Assembly (NCBI RefSeq): GCF_002343915.1
Contig: NZ_NETK01000001.1
Span: 372,001-436,000, forward strand
Length of the DNA stretch: 64,000 nt
Source: Nannocystis exedens
GTDB taxonomy: Bacteria; Myxococcota_A; Polyangia; Nannocystales; Nannocystaceae
Direction of reading: 5' to 3'
The notes under the pieces were generated by a model that saw nothing but the letters and a program-made list of their open reading frames with translations, had not been told where the DNA came from and searched no databases. The stretch's first letter is position 1. Every line of letters starts with the position of its first letter. Below are positions 52,301-60,189 of the stretch, piece by piece. The position numbers were made by a program, and so were the translations under genes.

Positions 52301-55300
52301 GGCCCGCTGGTCGCGCGGGTCGAGGCGCAGCACCTCCTCGAGCAGCTCGGTGGCGTCGGCGTAGCGGCCGAGCTTGTCGCCGACGACCTCGGCGGCGCGG
52401 CCGAGCAGCTCGGCCTTGCGCTCGTCGTCGGTGGCGAGGGCGATCAGGCGGCGCAGGCCCTCCTCGGCGTCGGGCCAGCGCTCGAGGTCGATGTTGAGGC
52501 GGACGATCGCGTCGAGCGCGGCCTGCGTCTCCTTCGGCGCGACGGCGAGGTCGACGATCCACTGGAACGCCTCGATCGCCTGGTGCGGATCGCCGAGGTG
52601 GTCGCGCTGGATCTCGCCGACCTTGCGCCACAGGCGGGCCTGCTCGAACGGGTCGTCGGTGCTCATCACCCGCTGGCGGAGCACGCGACACAGCGCCTCC
52701 CACTCGCCGCCTTCGACGTAGATCCGCTCGAGGGCGTCGAGCGCCTGGAAGTTGCCCGGGTCGATGTCGAGGACCTCGACGTAGGTCGCCGCGGCGCCCT
52801 TCGAGTCCTCGAGCTTGTCGGCGTGCAGCTCGGCGATCTCGAGCAGGATCCGGACCTGCTCGGCGTCCTTGTCGACGTAGCGCAGCAGGCCGCGCAGGCC
52901 GTCGACCAGCGCCCTGGCGTCGCCGGCGGCGCGGTGCAGCCGCGTCAGCGCCAGCGTGGCCCGCTTGGCCAGGTCGGCGTCGGACGGCTCGAGCGCGAGC
53001 AGATCGGCGTAGGCCTTGCGCGCGCCGTCGCGGTCGTCGAGGTGGGCGTCGAGCACGACCGCGATCCGCGACAGCAGCTCGATCTTCGAGTTGTTGTCCG
53101 GGAGCTTGGCGAGCGCCTGCTGCCACACCTCGACCAGCTCGCGCTGCTTCTCGAGCTCGACGCCGAGGCGCTGCAGCTCGGTGCGGGCGTCGGCGCGGCG
53201 CGGGTCGAGCAGGTAGGCCTCGCGCACCGCCGCGAACGCGGACTCGGCGTCGCCGAGCTCGCTCTCCTGGATGCGGGCGATCTCGAGGAGGTGCGTGGTC
53301 GCGGCGTCGGTCGAGCCGAGCGCCTCGGCCTGGGCCCGGCGGACGCGCAGCACCCTCACCTGCGCGCCGTAGTCCTTGAGCGCGTCGTAGATCGGCTCGA
53401 GCAGGTTGGCGACCTGGAGCTGGACGTCGGGGTGGTCGAGCAGCCGCTCGAGCAGCTTGCGCGCGTGCTCGTGGTTCGGGTCGGCGGCGATGACCCCCTG
53501 CAGCAGGTCGACGGCGCCGTAGGCGTCGCTCAGCTTGTCCATGCGCAGGCCGGCGCGGCGGCTGGCCAGATCGTGGCGCTCGGCGTCGTTGTCGACGCGC
53601 TCGGCCCAGCGACCGAGCAGCTCCTCGAGCGCGTAGTGGTCGTCCTGACGCTCGCTGAACTCGTACATGCCGGCCAGCGTGGCCATCGCGCCGAGGTCCT
53701 CGGGCACGAGGTCGAGCAGCTCCTCGGCGGTGCGGGTCGCGACCTCGCGGTGATTCAGGACGTCGCGGGCGATGGCGATGATCTTCTCGAGCAGGCGCTT
53801 CTGCTCGCCGGCGTCGAAGATGATGTCGGCGCGCCGACGGTAGAGCTTCATCAGCTCCTCGTGCGCGCCGCGGCGGGTCAGCAGCTCGTCGAGCGCGTGG
53901 TAGGCGACCTCGTGGGTCTCGTCGCGGTCGAGCAGCTCGGCGAACGCCGCCTCGGCCTCGTCGTACTGCTGGAGGTCGTCGCGCAGCGCGACGGCGCGGG
54001 CCAGCAGCAGGTCCTTGTAGAGCGCCTGGTGCTCCTTCGACACCGGCCGCCCCTCGGCCTCGGCGGCCTCCTCGGCCCTGCGCATGTTCTGCAGGATCTG
54101 CCCGTACGCGCCGGCGACCAGGTCCATGCGCTGCAGCTCGCGGCCGGTCCGCTCGACCTCGCTGCGCAGCGCGGCGTCCTCGGGGTTCATCACGAACAGC
54201 TCGCGGCGGACGCGGAGCGCGTCGGCGCGGCGGCCCTCCATCTGGCTGTACAGCGCGGCGAGGCTGGCCAGCCCGGCCGCCCGCGTGGCGACGTCCGGCT
54301 CGGCCATGGTGATGACCTCCATCGCCTCGGCCTCGCGGCCGTGGTCGTGGATGCTGCGGTAGTACGGCAAGAGGCCGCGCATAATGGCGAGCGCGCTCGA
54401 CGGGTCGAAGCGGCGCAGCACCTCGAGCGCGTCGATCGTCGGCAGGTGATCGGGCTCGACGTCGAGGATCTGCAGGAAGCCGGCGATCGCCTTCTGCGAG
54501 TTGAGCAGGCGGGTCGCGTGCAGCTGCGACAGCTCGAACAACACCGGGATCCGGTCGTTGCCGAGGTCGCCCGAGTCGAGCCGGCGCTGCAGCACCTCGG
54601 CCAGCTCGGCCCAGCGAGCGCGGGCGCGGTAGAGCCGGGTCAGCGCGTCGAGGGCCTCGTGGTCGCCGGGCGCGAGGGTCAGGATCTCGCGGTAGGTCTC
54701 GATCGCGGCGTCGAGGTCGCCGACCTTGTGCTCCTGCAGCGCGCCGACGCGGCGCAGCAGCGGCAGGCGCACGTTGTTCTCCTTGGTGACCGACAGCCGC
54801 GTGAGGAACACGCCGGCGAGGTCGGCCCAGCGCGACGTCGCGGTGTAGATCTCCTCGAGCGCCGCGTGGGCCACCTTGTTGGCCGGGTCGAGGTCGAGGA
54901 TCTGGCGGAAGAACCGCTGCGCCTCGAGCGGCTCGCCGAGCCGCTCGCGGGCGATCGTCGCCAGCTTGTCGAGCAGCTCGAGCCGCTCGGCGTTGTCGCA
55001 GTCGGCCGCGGCGATCCGGCGCTCGTAGATCGCGCTCAGCTCGGCCCAGCCGTCGGCCCGCCCGGCCGCCGCCTCGAGGTTGGCGCGCAGCACCCCGTCG
55101 GTCGGCCGCAGCTCGTAAGCCCGCGCCGCCCACTGCATCGCCTGCTTCGGGTCGTTCAGCTTCTGCAGGGCGATGTCGCGCATCACCGCGATCAGCTCGA
55201 GGCGGTCGTCGTCGTCGGCCGCGCCGGCCAGCAGCACCTCGTAGGTCGCCACCATGCGGGTCCAGGCGCCCTGCTCGCGGTAGATCGGCAGCAGCTCGCG

Positions 55301-57028
55301 GGCCACCGCCAGGTCGTTCGGACGCAGCGCCAGCACCCGCTCGAGCGCCGTGAGCCCGCGCTCGGGCGCGTTCAAGCGGTCGCGCGCGAGGCCGGCGATC
55401 CGCTGGTACAGCGCGATCCGCCGCTCCTCGTCGGGCATCTGCTCGGCCGCGGCGTAGAGCACGTCGAGCACGTCGCCGAGGCGACCCTGCGCCTCGTAGA
55501 GGGCCACCAGATCGTCCCAGCGGCCGGCGGCGACGTAGGCCTCGCGCAGGGCGTTGCTGGCCTCGTGGTGGGTCGGGTCGAGGCGAGCGACCGCGGCCCA
55601 GGTCTCGATCGCGGCGTCGGGCTGCGCGAGCCGATCGGCCTGGAGATGAGCCAGACGGCCGAGCAGCTCGACCTTGCGCACCGGCGCCTCGGCGGCGTCG
55701 ATCTGGCGGCGCAGGATCTCGGCCGCCTCGGCCCACCGGCCGTCGCGCTCGTAGAGGGCGATCAGGGCGACGAAGGCTTCCTCGACGTCGCCGTGCTGCG
55801 CGAGCACCTCGCGCCAGCCTGCGATCGCCTCTGCGCGGTCGTTCAGCTTCTCCTCGGCGATCCGGGCCAGCGCGATCCGGAGCTCGCAGGCCCGCTCGCC
55901 GCTGGCGCCGGCCAGCTCGTCCTTGCGCAGGTCGATGAGCGCGCGCCAGTCCTTGCGCAGCTCGTGGATCCGGGCCAGCGCGTCGCGGGTCTCGCGGTCG
56001 TCGGGCTGAAGCCGCAGCGCCTCGTGCAGCGACTCCATCCCCTTGCTGGCGTTGTCGAGCTGGTCGACCCAGATGCTCGAGATCCGGCGCAGCATGTCGA
56101 CCTGGCGCGGGACGTCCTTCTCGGCCCGCGCGGCGTCCAGCAGGCGGTTATAGACGGTGAGCAGGTCGTTCCAGCGGCCCGACGCGCCGTAGGTGTCGGC
56201 CAGCGCCTTGATGGTGGCGGCGTGGCGGGGGTTGATGTCGAGGATCCGCTGCAGGGTCGCCAGCGCCATCGCGTCGAGGCGCAGCTGGTCGCGGTACAGC
56301 TCGGCGATCTCGAGCAGACGTGCGATCCGCTCCTCGCGGTTCTCGGGCCGGTCGGCGACGCGGTCGAACTCTTCCTTCAGCAGCTCGACCAGCGCCGTCC
56401 ACTTCTGCCCCTCGCGGTACAGCCGCTCGAGCGCCTTGGCGGCCCGCGGGTCGTAGCCGTCCTCACGCAGCACCGAGCGCCAGACCTCGATCGCCCGGTC
56501 GATGCTGCCGAGCTTCTTCTCGGCGAGGTCGGCCATCTCGTGGGCGAGGGCGAAGCGCTGATCGGTGTCTTCCTTCTTCAGAGAGCGCCGCGCCTGCACC
56601 AGCACCTGCATGAGCTGGCTCGCGTCGGCGCCGGCCGAGAACATCTCGCGATAAAAGGCGAGGATCTGAGGATTGGCGGGCTCGTTGCGGCGGACCCGGC
56701 GGAAGTAAGGTTCGGCCTGGGTCGACTGGCCCGACAGCCGCCACACCACCACGCCCGCCAGCAGGGCCACGTCGTTGCCCGCGCCCTCGCGCGGGGCCTT
56801 CTGCGCCGCCAGCTTGGCGAACTCGACGACCTCCTCGTTGCTGGCGCCGTCGAGGATCATGCGGCCGACGACCTTCGCGGCGGCGTCCCCGGAGCCGGGG
56901 TCCTGCTTGGCCTCGGCGCGCGCCGCCGCCAGGTCGACCGATGCCAGCGACGCGGCGAGTTCACTGCGCCGTGCCGGGTCAGACGGATGGGTCAGGAACT
57001 GAAACAGGACGGAGCGGAGTTCGGACAT
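46337..57028 (-). CDS. Giant tetratricopeptide-repeat protein
   Basis: A 3563-residue protein made almost wholly of TPR-like helical repeats, often in a 70-80 residue super-repeat: a block such as AIETWAAVARLDPTHHEASN, then ALREAYVAAGRWDDLVALYE, then a helix pair ending LLxRIAxLxEExLxD. There is no signal peptide or membrane segment, so it should be a cytoplasmic scaffold. Similar multi-thousand-residue TPR proteins occur in myxobacteria without a settled function. ATG 57028 (MSELRSVLFQFL) was chosen; a TTG 12 bases upstream is possible. Few palindromes interrupt it (48999-49014, near 51625), fewer than in other genes of this size, suggesting the packed repeats tolerate them poorly. It ends at a strong terminator. 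Confidence 0.85.
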   Translation of the reverse strand: MSELRSVLFQFLTHPSDPARRSELAASLASVDLAAARAEAKQDPGSGDAAAKVVGRMILDGASNEEVVEFAKLAAQKAPREGAGNDVALLAGVVVWRLSGQSTQAEPYFRRVRRNEPANPQILAFYREMFSAGADASQLMQVLVQARRSLKKEDTDQRFALAHEMADLAEKKLGSIDRAIEVWRSVLREDGYDPRAAKALERLYREGQKWTALVELLKEEFDRVADRPENREERIARLLEIAELYRDQLRLDAMALATLQRILDINPRHAATIKALADTYGASGRWNDLLTVYNRLLDAARAEKDVPRQVDMLRRISSIWVDQLDNASKGMESLHEALRLQPDDRETRDALARIHELRKDWRALIDLRKDELAGASGERACELRIALARIAEEKLNDRAEAIAGWREVLAQHGDVEEAFVALIALYERDGRWAEAAEILRRQIDAAEAPVRKVELLGRLAHLQADRLAQPDAAIETWAAVARLDPTHHEASNALREAYVAAGRWDDLVALYEAQGRLGDVLDVLYAAAEQMPDEERRIALYQRIAGLARDRLNAPERGLTALERVLALRPNDLAVARELLPIYREQGAWTRMVATYEVLLAGAADDDDRLELIAVMRDIALQKLNDPKQAMQWAARAYELRPTDGVLRANLEAAAGRADGWAELSAIYERRIAAADCDNAERLELLDKLATIARERLGEPLEAQRFFRQILDLDPANKVAHAALEEIYTATSRWADLAGVFLTRLSVTKENNVRLPLLRRVGALQEHKVGDLDAAIETYREILTLAPGDHEALDALTRLYRARARWAELAEVLQRRLDSGDLGNDRIPVLFELSQLHATRLLNSQKAIAGFLQILDVEPDHLPTIDALEVLRRFDPSSALAIMRGLLPYYRSIHDHGREAEAMEVITMAEPDVATRAAGLASLAALYSQMEGRRADALRVRRELFVMNPEDAALRSEVERTGRELQRMDLVAGAYGQILQNMRRAEEAAEAEGRPVSKEHQALYKDLLLARAVALRDDLQQYDEAEAAFAELLDRDETHEVAYHALDELLTRRGAHEELMKLYRRRADIIFDAGEQKRLLEKIIAIARDVLNHREVATRTAEELLDLVPEDLGAMATLAGMYEFSERQDDHYALEELLGRWAERVDNDAERHDLASRRAGLRMDKLSDAYGAVDLLQGVIAADPNHEHARKLLERLLDHPDVQLQVANLLEPIYDALKDYGAQVRVLRVRRAQAEALGSTDAATTHLLEIARIQESELGDAESAFAAVREAYLLDPRRADARTELQRLGVELEKQRELVEVWQQALAKLPDNNSKIELLSRIAVVLDAHLDDRDGARKAYADLLALEPSDADLAKRATLALTRLHRAAGDARALVDGLRGLLRYVDKDAEQVRILLEIAELHADKLEDSKGAAATYVEVLDIDPGNFQALDALERIYVEGGEWEALCRVLRQRVMSTDDPFEQARLWRKVGEIQRDHLGDPHQAIEAFQWIVDLAVAPKETQAALDAIVRLNIDLERWPDAEEGLRRLIALATDDERKAELLGRAAEVVGDKLGRYADATELLEEVLRLDPRDQRARATLTEYLSRDEIRDRVIAVLYPLYESEQNWRALLDLEERQARHQPAGRNRMLALLQVARIHEERLSDPGRSFEVLVETLAEAGEQEEIVEVLDRIDRLGNELGRHEAVHDAYLQHVDNVSSSAVAHRMLGSIGRIARLLGRNDSARRAYERLFEASPADIHAAEALEQVLVEENDYTALAELLVRRAQRSDSDLVRDAFLIRAAELYRTKLDRLEDAIDLYQKTSASAQRSDEVQAVLGPLYEKTERWGDLAEFLRRRLEGLSGRELVDTHLRLAQLYREQLGDLSEGLRQFAEALKADPEYVVGTEQLERYLTDEDLRPQVIAQLEPVFTAVGDWPRLVHIQELRLLEAGDDTRARIPILLKIARIYEDQIENLEGAFNTAVRAFAEDPTDRSVRELLNRLAHALNRVEDLAQLYTKYADDNAGDEGDDTLAIVREAAELWSVALGQPRRAVPLYQRLIEARPDDRTVFPALEVALTQAEMYPELAVAYWHEADTSLDEGRQLEVLQRLAELSLGILDDADQAIRAYRRVLEAQPDHEAARSRLEQVYAQRERWDDLIELLRERLVRTESPGEREVVLLNIADLQEERLGSVDAALDTVELLLTEQPGNAGAVGTLERMAESHEAQRVRIFGVLRPIYEATGNVMRLIAVDEWQLTQTEDPAQRHQIYREIAAYYAGLDQGQAYAFRTLARALAEPGPAGVLESLDAEIQQIARTHGWLDELRQALLMAAEAETLQSDADRRVALELQAAQIAIDIGDNDGAARTLRHALEVMPDQPEVLALLDEALAGLADFEGLRGVLERRVAVAEDDEDRIVLLRRLARLVEEGLGQPEAAEGVWQRILDIEPNSTDAMNRLRRLYAARGAYDLLIAVIGRQIDAADDPAVRTSLRKELARIHREARSDREAEIETLRQLLLDAPEDDEALAMLAQALLAQDRHREAGDVMLERAAIAPSRERRVGLLLEVARLHIGPLGDAVGAMAHYESVFQVTPGQPEAIADLMRLVRDKTSSDAASTLVIPQLEQIGRWADLAEVYKARSELTEDPAEAAEALRQLARIRYERLNDPRGSLEASNLLLDRVAADEMRPVLEYTARLSVLLDRAEEHVESLARRAAVETLDPAARLLIAQAAAGVAEEILGDRARALGLLATMLDAGIADEATARHIERLARAGGEKRLLARALRESAKLALGQAGRADILVRLGDAEFDTGELTGATEAYRDALDERPGFAGAVAGLERVLDRLQKTGGEIGPTLIEPLENSYHLAGNRPGLAKLARLRLQSATGADRAAALENLGRLVDEGGGSPDEALEAWGNLLQLDAAHPLAIERVVALAANKQLLIKAVQFMAGAIDAAREESRSCSQLCIETTKILLRDLRQYTAALRALAPVLAENPDNLEALELQIMASRAAGELPTLHDALVRYARLASNPDLSIPLLQEAANVAEAQAEPITAIADLRALLEFDQSHEQAWTRLLQLLEVTQDTGGLISALDQRITITADENERRNLRLKLAHLQVEVGKVDDAVTIYNDMLGARPDDLQAMQELENLQRRLGNWREVRDVLERKLDLLQAGQRVPVLEEMAVLSEEKLGDVDEAIERHRRLLLEAPRHTPSLVALWRLYEGAEKWEDLSELLEQFLAVLREVGGVDQRREVGLRLAELYSERLGEAEKARELLNELLQTDPNSVPALMALAAVEEQQGNDEAMQELLQRAAALQPQGTVGADLQLRLARLAETPEKQREHLEMALHLHPANIEAARTLLELSRKEGYWEQVAYLLALLASYATGEEQRKLILERVDLLVEKVGDVEEALRALAPVYEVVQDDVEINRRIADALFVSGRFEDAGGMYAWLVQVASAQPKKTKLLAHYLTRMARIALASETPDMKAALDKLKDAYKIDTTNAETMVLLTDVYAHQNAWDDSLKLARAMLLQNVDQSGMVRRGDIYLRLANAHLGLKETSKALSMLRRGLEEDPEHPELGNKIREIQASA
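48999..49014. repeat. Dispersed hairpin inside the giant TPR gene
   Basis: CTGTCC-AAAA-GGACAG, perfect 6-bp arms, read on the minus strand as LSVLLDRAEE within a helix. The frame and heptad pattern stay intact. Confidence 0.72.
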
Positions 57029-57142
57029 AGAAAGCCTCAAGGGGCGACGCCCCGGGGGGGCGTCCGCCGTGCGAGCGGCATGCGAAGGCTGCCATAGGGT
57101 GGCGAAGATTTGCGGCCTCCGCTAGGTCCTAATCAAAGCCCC

Positions 57143-57158
57143 GCCGCGAAATCGCGGC
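57143..57158 (-). terminator. Possible terminator after the RlmB-like gene
   Basis: GCCGCG-AAAT-CGCGGC, 6-bp stem, 22 bp after the stop; on the minus strand it is followed by GGGGCTTTGATT, a weak U-run. Confidence 0.45.
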
Positions 57159-57179
57159 GCGACTCGGACGCTCCCGGAT

Positions 57180-58307
57180 TCACCCGCCGTCCCGCTCGAT
57201 CGGGGTCTCGGCCGGAGCCGGCGTGCAGAGGGTAGCGAGCGCCACCGCGGCCGCAGCCGAGACGTTGAGCGACGCGACTCCGCCCGCACCCGGGATGGTC
57301 GCAAGAAAATCACAGGAGTCGCGAGTCAACCGGCGCAGGCCCGACCCCTCGCTGCCGAGCACGAGCACCAGCGTGTCCGGCATGCCGTCCGCGGCGAGCC
57401 GGCGCAGGTCCGCGCCGGCCTCGGCAACCGTGCCGACCACCCAGAAGCCGACCTCCTTCGCCCGCGCCAGCGCGCGCGCCAGGTTGGTCACCTGACACAG
57501 CGGCAACCTCTCGGTCGCCCCCGCCGACGCACGCACCACCGTCGGCGTCACCGCCACCGACCGGTCGCGCGCCCAGAACACCCCGCTCGCCCCGAAGAAT
57601 TCGGCGCTCCGCACGATCGCCCCGAGGTTGTGCGGGTCCTGCACGCCGTCGAGCGCAACCAGTAGATGTTTCCGACCTTTAGGCGGCTCGGCTTCAAGTA
57701 ATTCTTCAAGGTCCCAGGCGCGCGGCGGACGGGCGATCGCCACCACCCCGCGCGCCAGCTCCGGCGAGATCACCGCGGCGATCGCGTCCGGTGTACAGAC
57801 ATCGATCGCCACCCCGGGCGGGGCGTGACGCCGCAGCTCGAGCTCGTGCCCCGGCAGCGCGAGGATCCGTCGCACGCGCCCCGGCGCGCCGCGCAGCAGC
57901 TCGACCACGGCCCGCTCGCCCGGGACGAGGTAGTCGTCGCGACCGACCTGCGGACCTCGCCGGTCGGCCTCCGACCGCGGTCCCGGGCCTGGAGCCGACG
58001 GGCTCTGGGCCCGCGCTCCGGCTGCCTGTGGCTTCCCCGGCCGCGCGCCGGCCCCGTCGGGACGCGGACCGCGGCCCTGGGTCGCCGGAGGACGGGCGCC
58101 GTGGGAGCCGCGAGCAGGCTCGTCCGGGGCACCGCGACGACCCCGAGCCTCGTCGGAGCGCGGGCCCCGGCCGGGCTCGGCCGGCGCGCCGCGACGACCG
58201 CGTGGATCGTCGGGCCGCGGAGCCCCGTAGCGGCCTGAAGACGGCGCGTCAGCGGCCCTGGGGGCGCTCCGCGGGAGTGAGCGAGACGGCCGATTCGGTC
58301 GCGACAA
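57180..58307 (-). CDS. TrmH/SpoU-family RNA 2'-O-methyltransferase, RlmB-like
   Basis: A 375-residue SPOUT methyltransferase. The catalytic part (residues about 210-365) shows motif 1 DGVQDPHNLGAIVRSAEFF with the conserved Asn-Arg, motif 2 LVLGSEGSGLRRLT and motif 3 IPGAGGVASLNVSAAAAVAL. An L30e-like RNA-binding part precedes it (PGERAVVELLRGAPGRVRRI). This order fits RlmB (23S rRNA Gm2251) and near relatives. The first 125 residues are a Pro/Gly/Arg repeat-like tail (GRRGAPAEPGRGPRSDEARG) that may bind RNA. The TTG start at 58307 would overlap the upstream gene by 59 bp; no better start was found, so the N-terminus is uncertain. It is coupled to the LpoA-like gene. Confidence 0.83.
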   Translation of the reverse strand: MSRPNRPSRSLPRSAPRAADAPSSGRYGAPRPDDPRGRRGAPAEPGRGPRSDEARGRRGAPDEPARGSHGARPPATQGRGPRPDGAGARPGKPQAAGARAQSPSAPGPGPRSEADRRGPQVGRDDYLVPGERAVVELLRGAPGRVRRILALPGHELELRRHAPPGVAIDVCTPDAIAAVISPELARGVVAIARPPRAWDLEELLEAEPPKGRKHLLVALDGVQDPHNLGAIVRSAEFFGASGVFWARDRSVAVTPTVVRASAGATERLPLCQVTNLARALARAKEVGFWVVGTVAEAGADLRRLAADGMPDTLVLVLGSEGSGLRRLTRDSCDFLATIPGAGGVASLNVSAAAAVALATLCTPAPAETPIERDGG

Positions 58308-60069
58308 AGCGACCGCTTTCTACCCTGAGGACGGCCGCCGCGGGAGGGGGCGCAGCCTCGGCGCCGCCCCACGCCTGGGCCACGGCGCGATAGACCAGCC
58401 ACGCCTGGTCCGGCGGGCCCTCCCCCTCCATCGCCGTGTACGTTTCGGTGAAGCCGGCCGCCTCGGGCGTCTCCCAGCCCACCGGCGCGACCAGGACGCC
58501 CTCCAGCACCTCGTGACCGGCGCCGATCGCCTCGGGCGAGCAGCCCTCCGCGGTCGTCAGCACGGGCACGCCGGGCTGCTTGGGCCGCTCGATGACCACG
58601 CCGTCGCGGACGAGCTGGCGCACTACCAGCTCCACCCGTGCGAGCTGGTCGGGGATCAGCACCGCCGCCGACTTGAGGCTCGAGCGGATCGGGTCGAGGA
58701 CCTTGCTGAAGCTCGTGGTGTTCGGCGGATAATAGATTGTTTTCAAAGACTTCACTCCCATCTTTGGAAGTGACTTCTCGAAGGCGGACACGGCGCGTTT
58801 GCCGTACGCGTTGTCGGGCGCGAGGATGACCGCCGTGGTGCGGTTCGCGCGGCCGACCGCTTGAGCCAGCGCGGCGGCGCGGGCCTCGATCGTGGGCGCG
58901 ACGCCGACGACCTGACCTGCGCCCTCGCCCGGGACGACCAGCCGGGCCCGGCCGCCGTTGGCGGCGGCGACCTCCGCCGCGGCCTCGACGTTGCCGGGGC
59001 CGACCGGGCCGACCAGCACCGACGCGCCCGACGCAAGCAGCACTGCTGCGGCTTTCTTGGCCTCGGCGGGGCTCGACCCGGCGTCCTCCCAGGCGACCTG
59101 CAGGCTGCTGCCGGCCGGTCCGGCGAGCACGCGAACCGCCGCGGTGGCGGCCGCGAGCTGCACGTCGGCGAGCCCAGCGAACTTGCCGGAGCGCGGCAGG
59201 AGCAGCCCGATCCGCGGCGGCCCGCTCGTGCTCGCTACCTGACAGCCGCTGACCCACGCCGGAGCGCCCGCCGGCGCGCTCCGACCCGCGCGCACGAGCA
59301 GGCACTGCGCGGCCGGGGTCCCGGCGGCCTTGCGCGCGGCCTCCTCGAGCGCCGTCGCGTCGAGGCCCCGCCACTGCTCGCGCATGCGAGCCTCGGCGAG
59401 CGCGGCGGCGGCGCTACCGTCGGCCAGGACCTCGCGCCACTGCGCGTAGGCCAGCGCCGCGCCCGCTCGATCGCCGAGTCGCTCGCGCGCTCGCGCGGTC
59501 GCGGCGAGGAGATCTGGACCGCGGTCGCCCTTCGTGGCCGCGGCGATGGCCTGCAGGGCTGCTTGTGGATCCCCGACCTCGGCTTCGGCGAGCGCACGCG
59601 TGCGACCGAGGTCCTCGGCCAGCTCGCGCTCCGCCGGGGCGAGATCGATCCCCTGCGCGCGGACCTTCGACACGTCTTCGAGGCCGGCGCGCGCCGACGC
59701 CAGCGCCGCGGCGTAGTCACCGCGATCGAGGTTGGCGCCTGCTTTCAACTGTTGCGCGGCCAGGCGGAGGTTGAGCGGCGGATCGCGGGCGAGCAGACGA
59801 TCGGCGGCTTCGACGACGGCGGGGCCGGACGGGTCCTTCTCGTGAGCGGCCTGCACGGCGTCCCACTCGCCCTGGAAGGCCGGGTCGACGCGGCCGGGAT
59901 CGACGGTGCGCGTCGCCTCTCCCGCCGGACCGACGGCCTGCGATCCTCGACAGGCGCCGAGCACGGCCACCACCACCGCGGTGTGAAGGAGCGCTCGCCC
60001 GAGCGGGCCTGCGAGCAACTTGTGGGGGCCCGGCGCTCCCGGTCGCAATCGTGCGGGCAATCGGCTCAT
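58249..60069 (-). CDS. LpoA-like periplasmic-binding-fold lipoprotein
   Basis: A 606-residue lipoprotein (signal core ALLHTAVVVAVLGAC). Residues about 60-260 are TPR-like helices (PAVVEAADRLLARDPPLN), and residues about 275-600 form a type 1 periplasmic-binding fold: PRIGLLLPRSGKFAGLADVQ, VLVGPVGPGNVEAAAEVAAA, TTAVILAPDNAYGKRAVSAF and a C-terminal EGVLVAPVGWETPEAAGF. TPR plus PBP1 fold is the layout of LpoA, the outer-membrane activator of penicillin-binding protein 1A, and of branched-chain amino acid binding proteins; the former fits the lipoprotein anchor. The ATG at 60069 was chosen because the signal begins there. Its end overlaps the RlmB-like gene by 59 bp. Confidence 0.78.
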   Translation of the reverse strand: MSRLPARLRPGAPGPHKLLAGPLGRALLHTAVVVAVLGACRGSQAVGPAGEATRTVDPGRVDPAFQGEWDAVQAAHEKDPSGPAVVEAADRLLARDPPLNLRLAAQQLKAGANLDRGDYAAALASARAGLEDVSKVRAQGIDLAPAERELAEDLGRTRALAEAEVGDPQAALQAIAAATKGDRGPDLLAATARARERLGDRAGAALAYAQWREVLADGSAAAALAEARMREQWRGLDATALEEAARKAAGTPAAQCLLVRAGRSAPAGAPAWVSGCQVASTSGPPRIGLLLPRSGKFAGLADVQLAAATAAVRVLAGPAGSSLQVAWEDAGSSPAEAKKAAAVLLASGASVLVGPVGPGNVEAAAEVAAANGGRARLVVPGEGAGQVVGVAPTIEARAAALAQAVGRANRTTAVILAPDNAYGKRAVSAFEKSLPKMGVKSLKTIYYPPNTTSFSKVLDPIRSSLKSAAVLIPDQLARVELVVRQLVRDGVVIERPKQPGVPVLTTAEGCSPEAIGAGHEVLEGVLVAPVGWETPEAAGFTETYTAMEGEGPPDQAWLVYRAVAQAWGGAEAAPPPAAAVLRVESGRFVATESAVSLTPAERPQGR

Positions 60070-60189
60070 GGCTGGCGAGCATACGCCGGCCGCGTCGACG
60101 GGCCCAAGCAATCGGCCATGCGTCCGCGGCGACCTCGTCCGCGCGAGCGCCGTCCGAACCCTGGCACACCGTGCTATACGAAGCGGACC

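Noticed and set aside
46154..57097. A 3647-codon open frame antisense to the giant TPR gene
   Set aside because: It is the mirror of a very GC-rich gene with few stop codons on the other strand; its protein is low-complexity Leu/Val/Arg/Gln sequence with no domain, while the minus strand gives clear TPR repeats.
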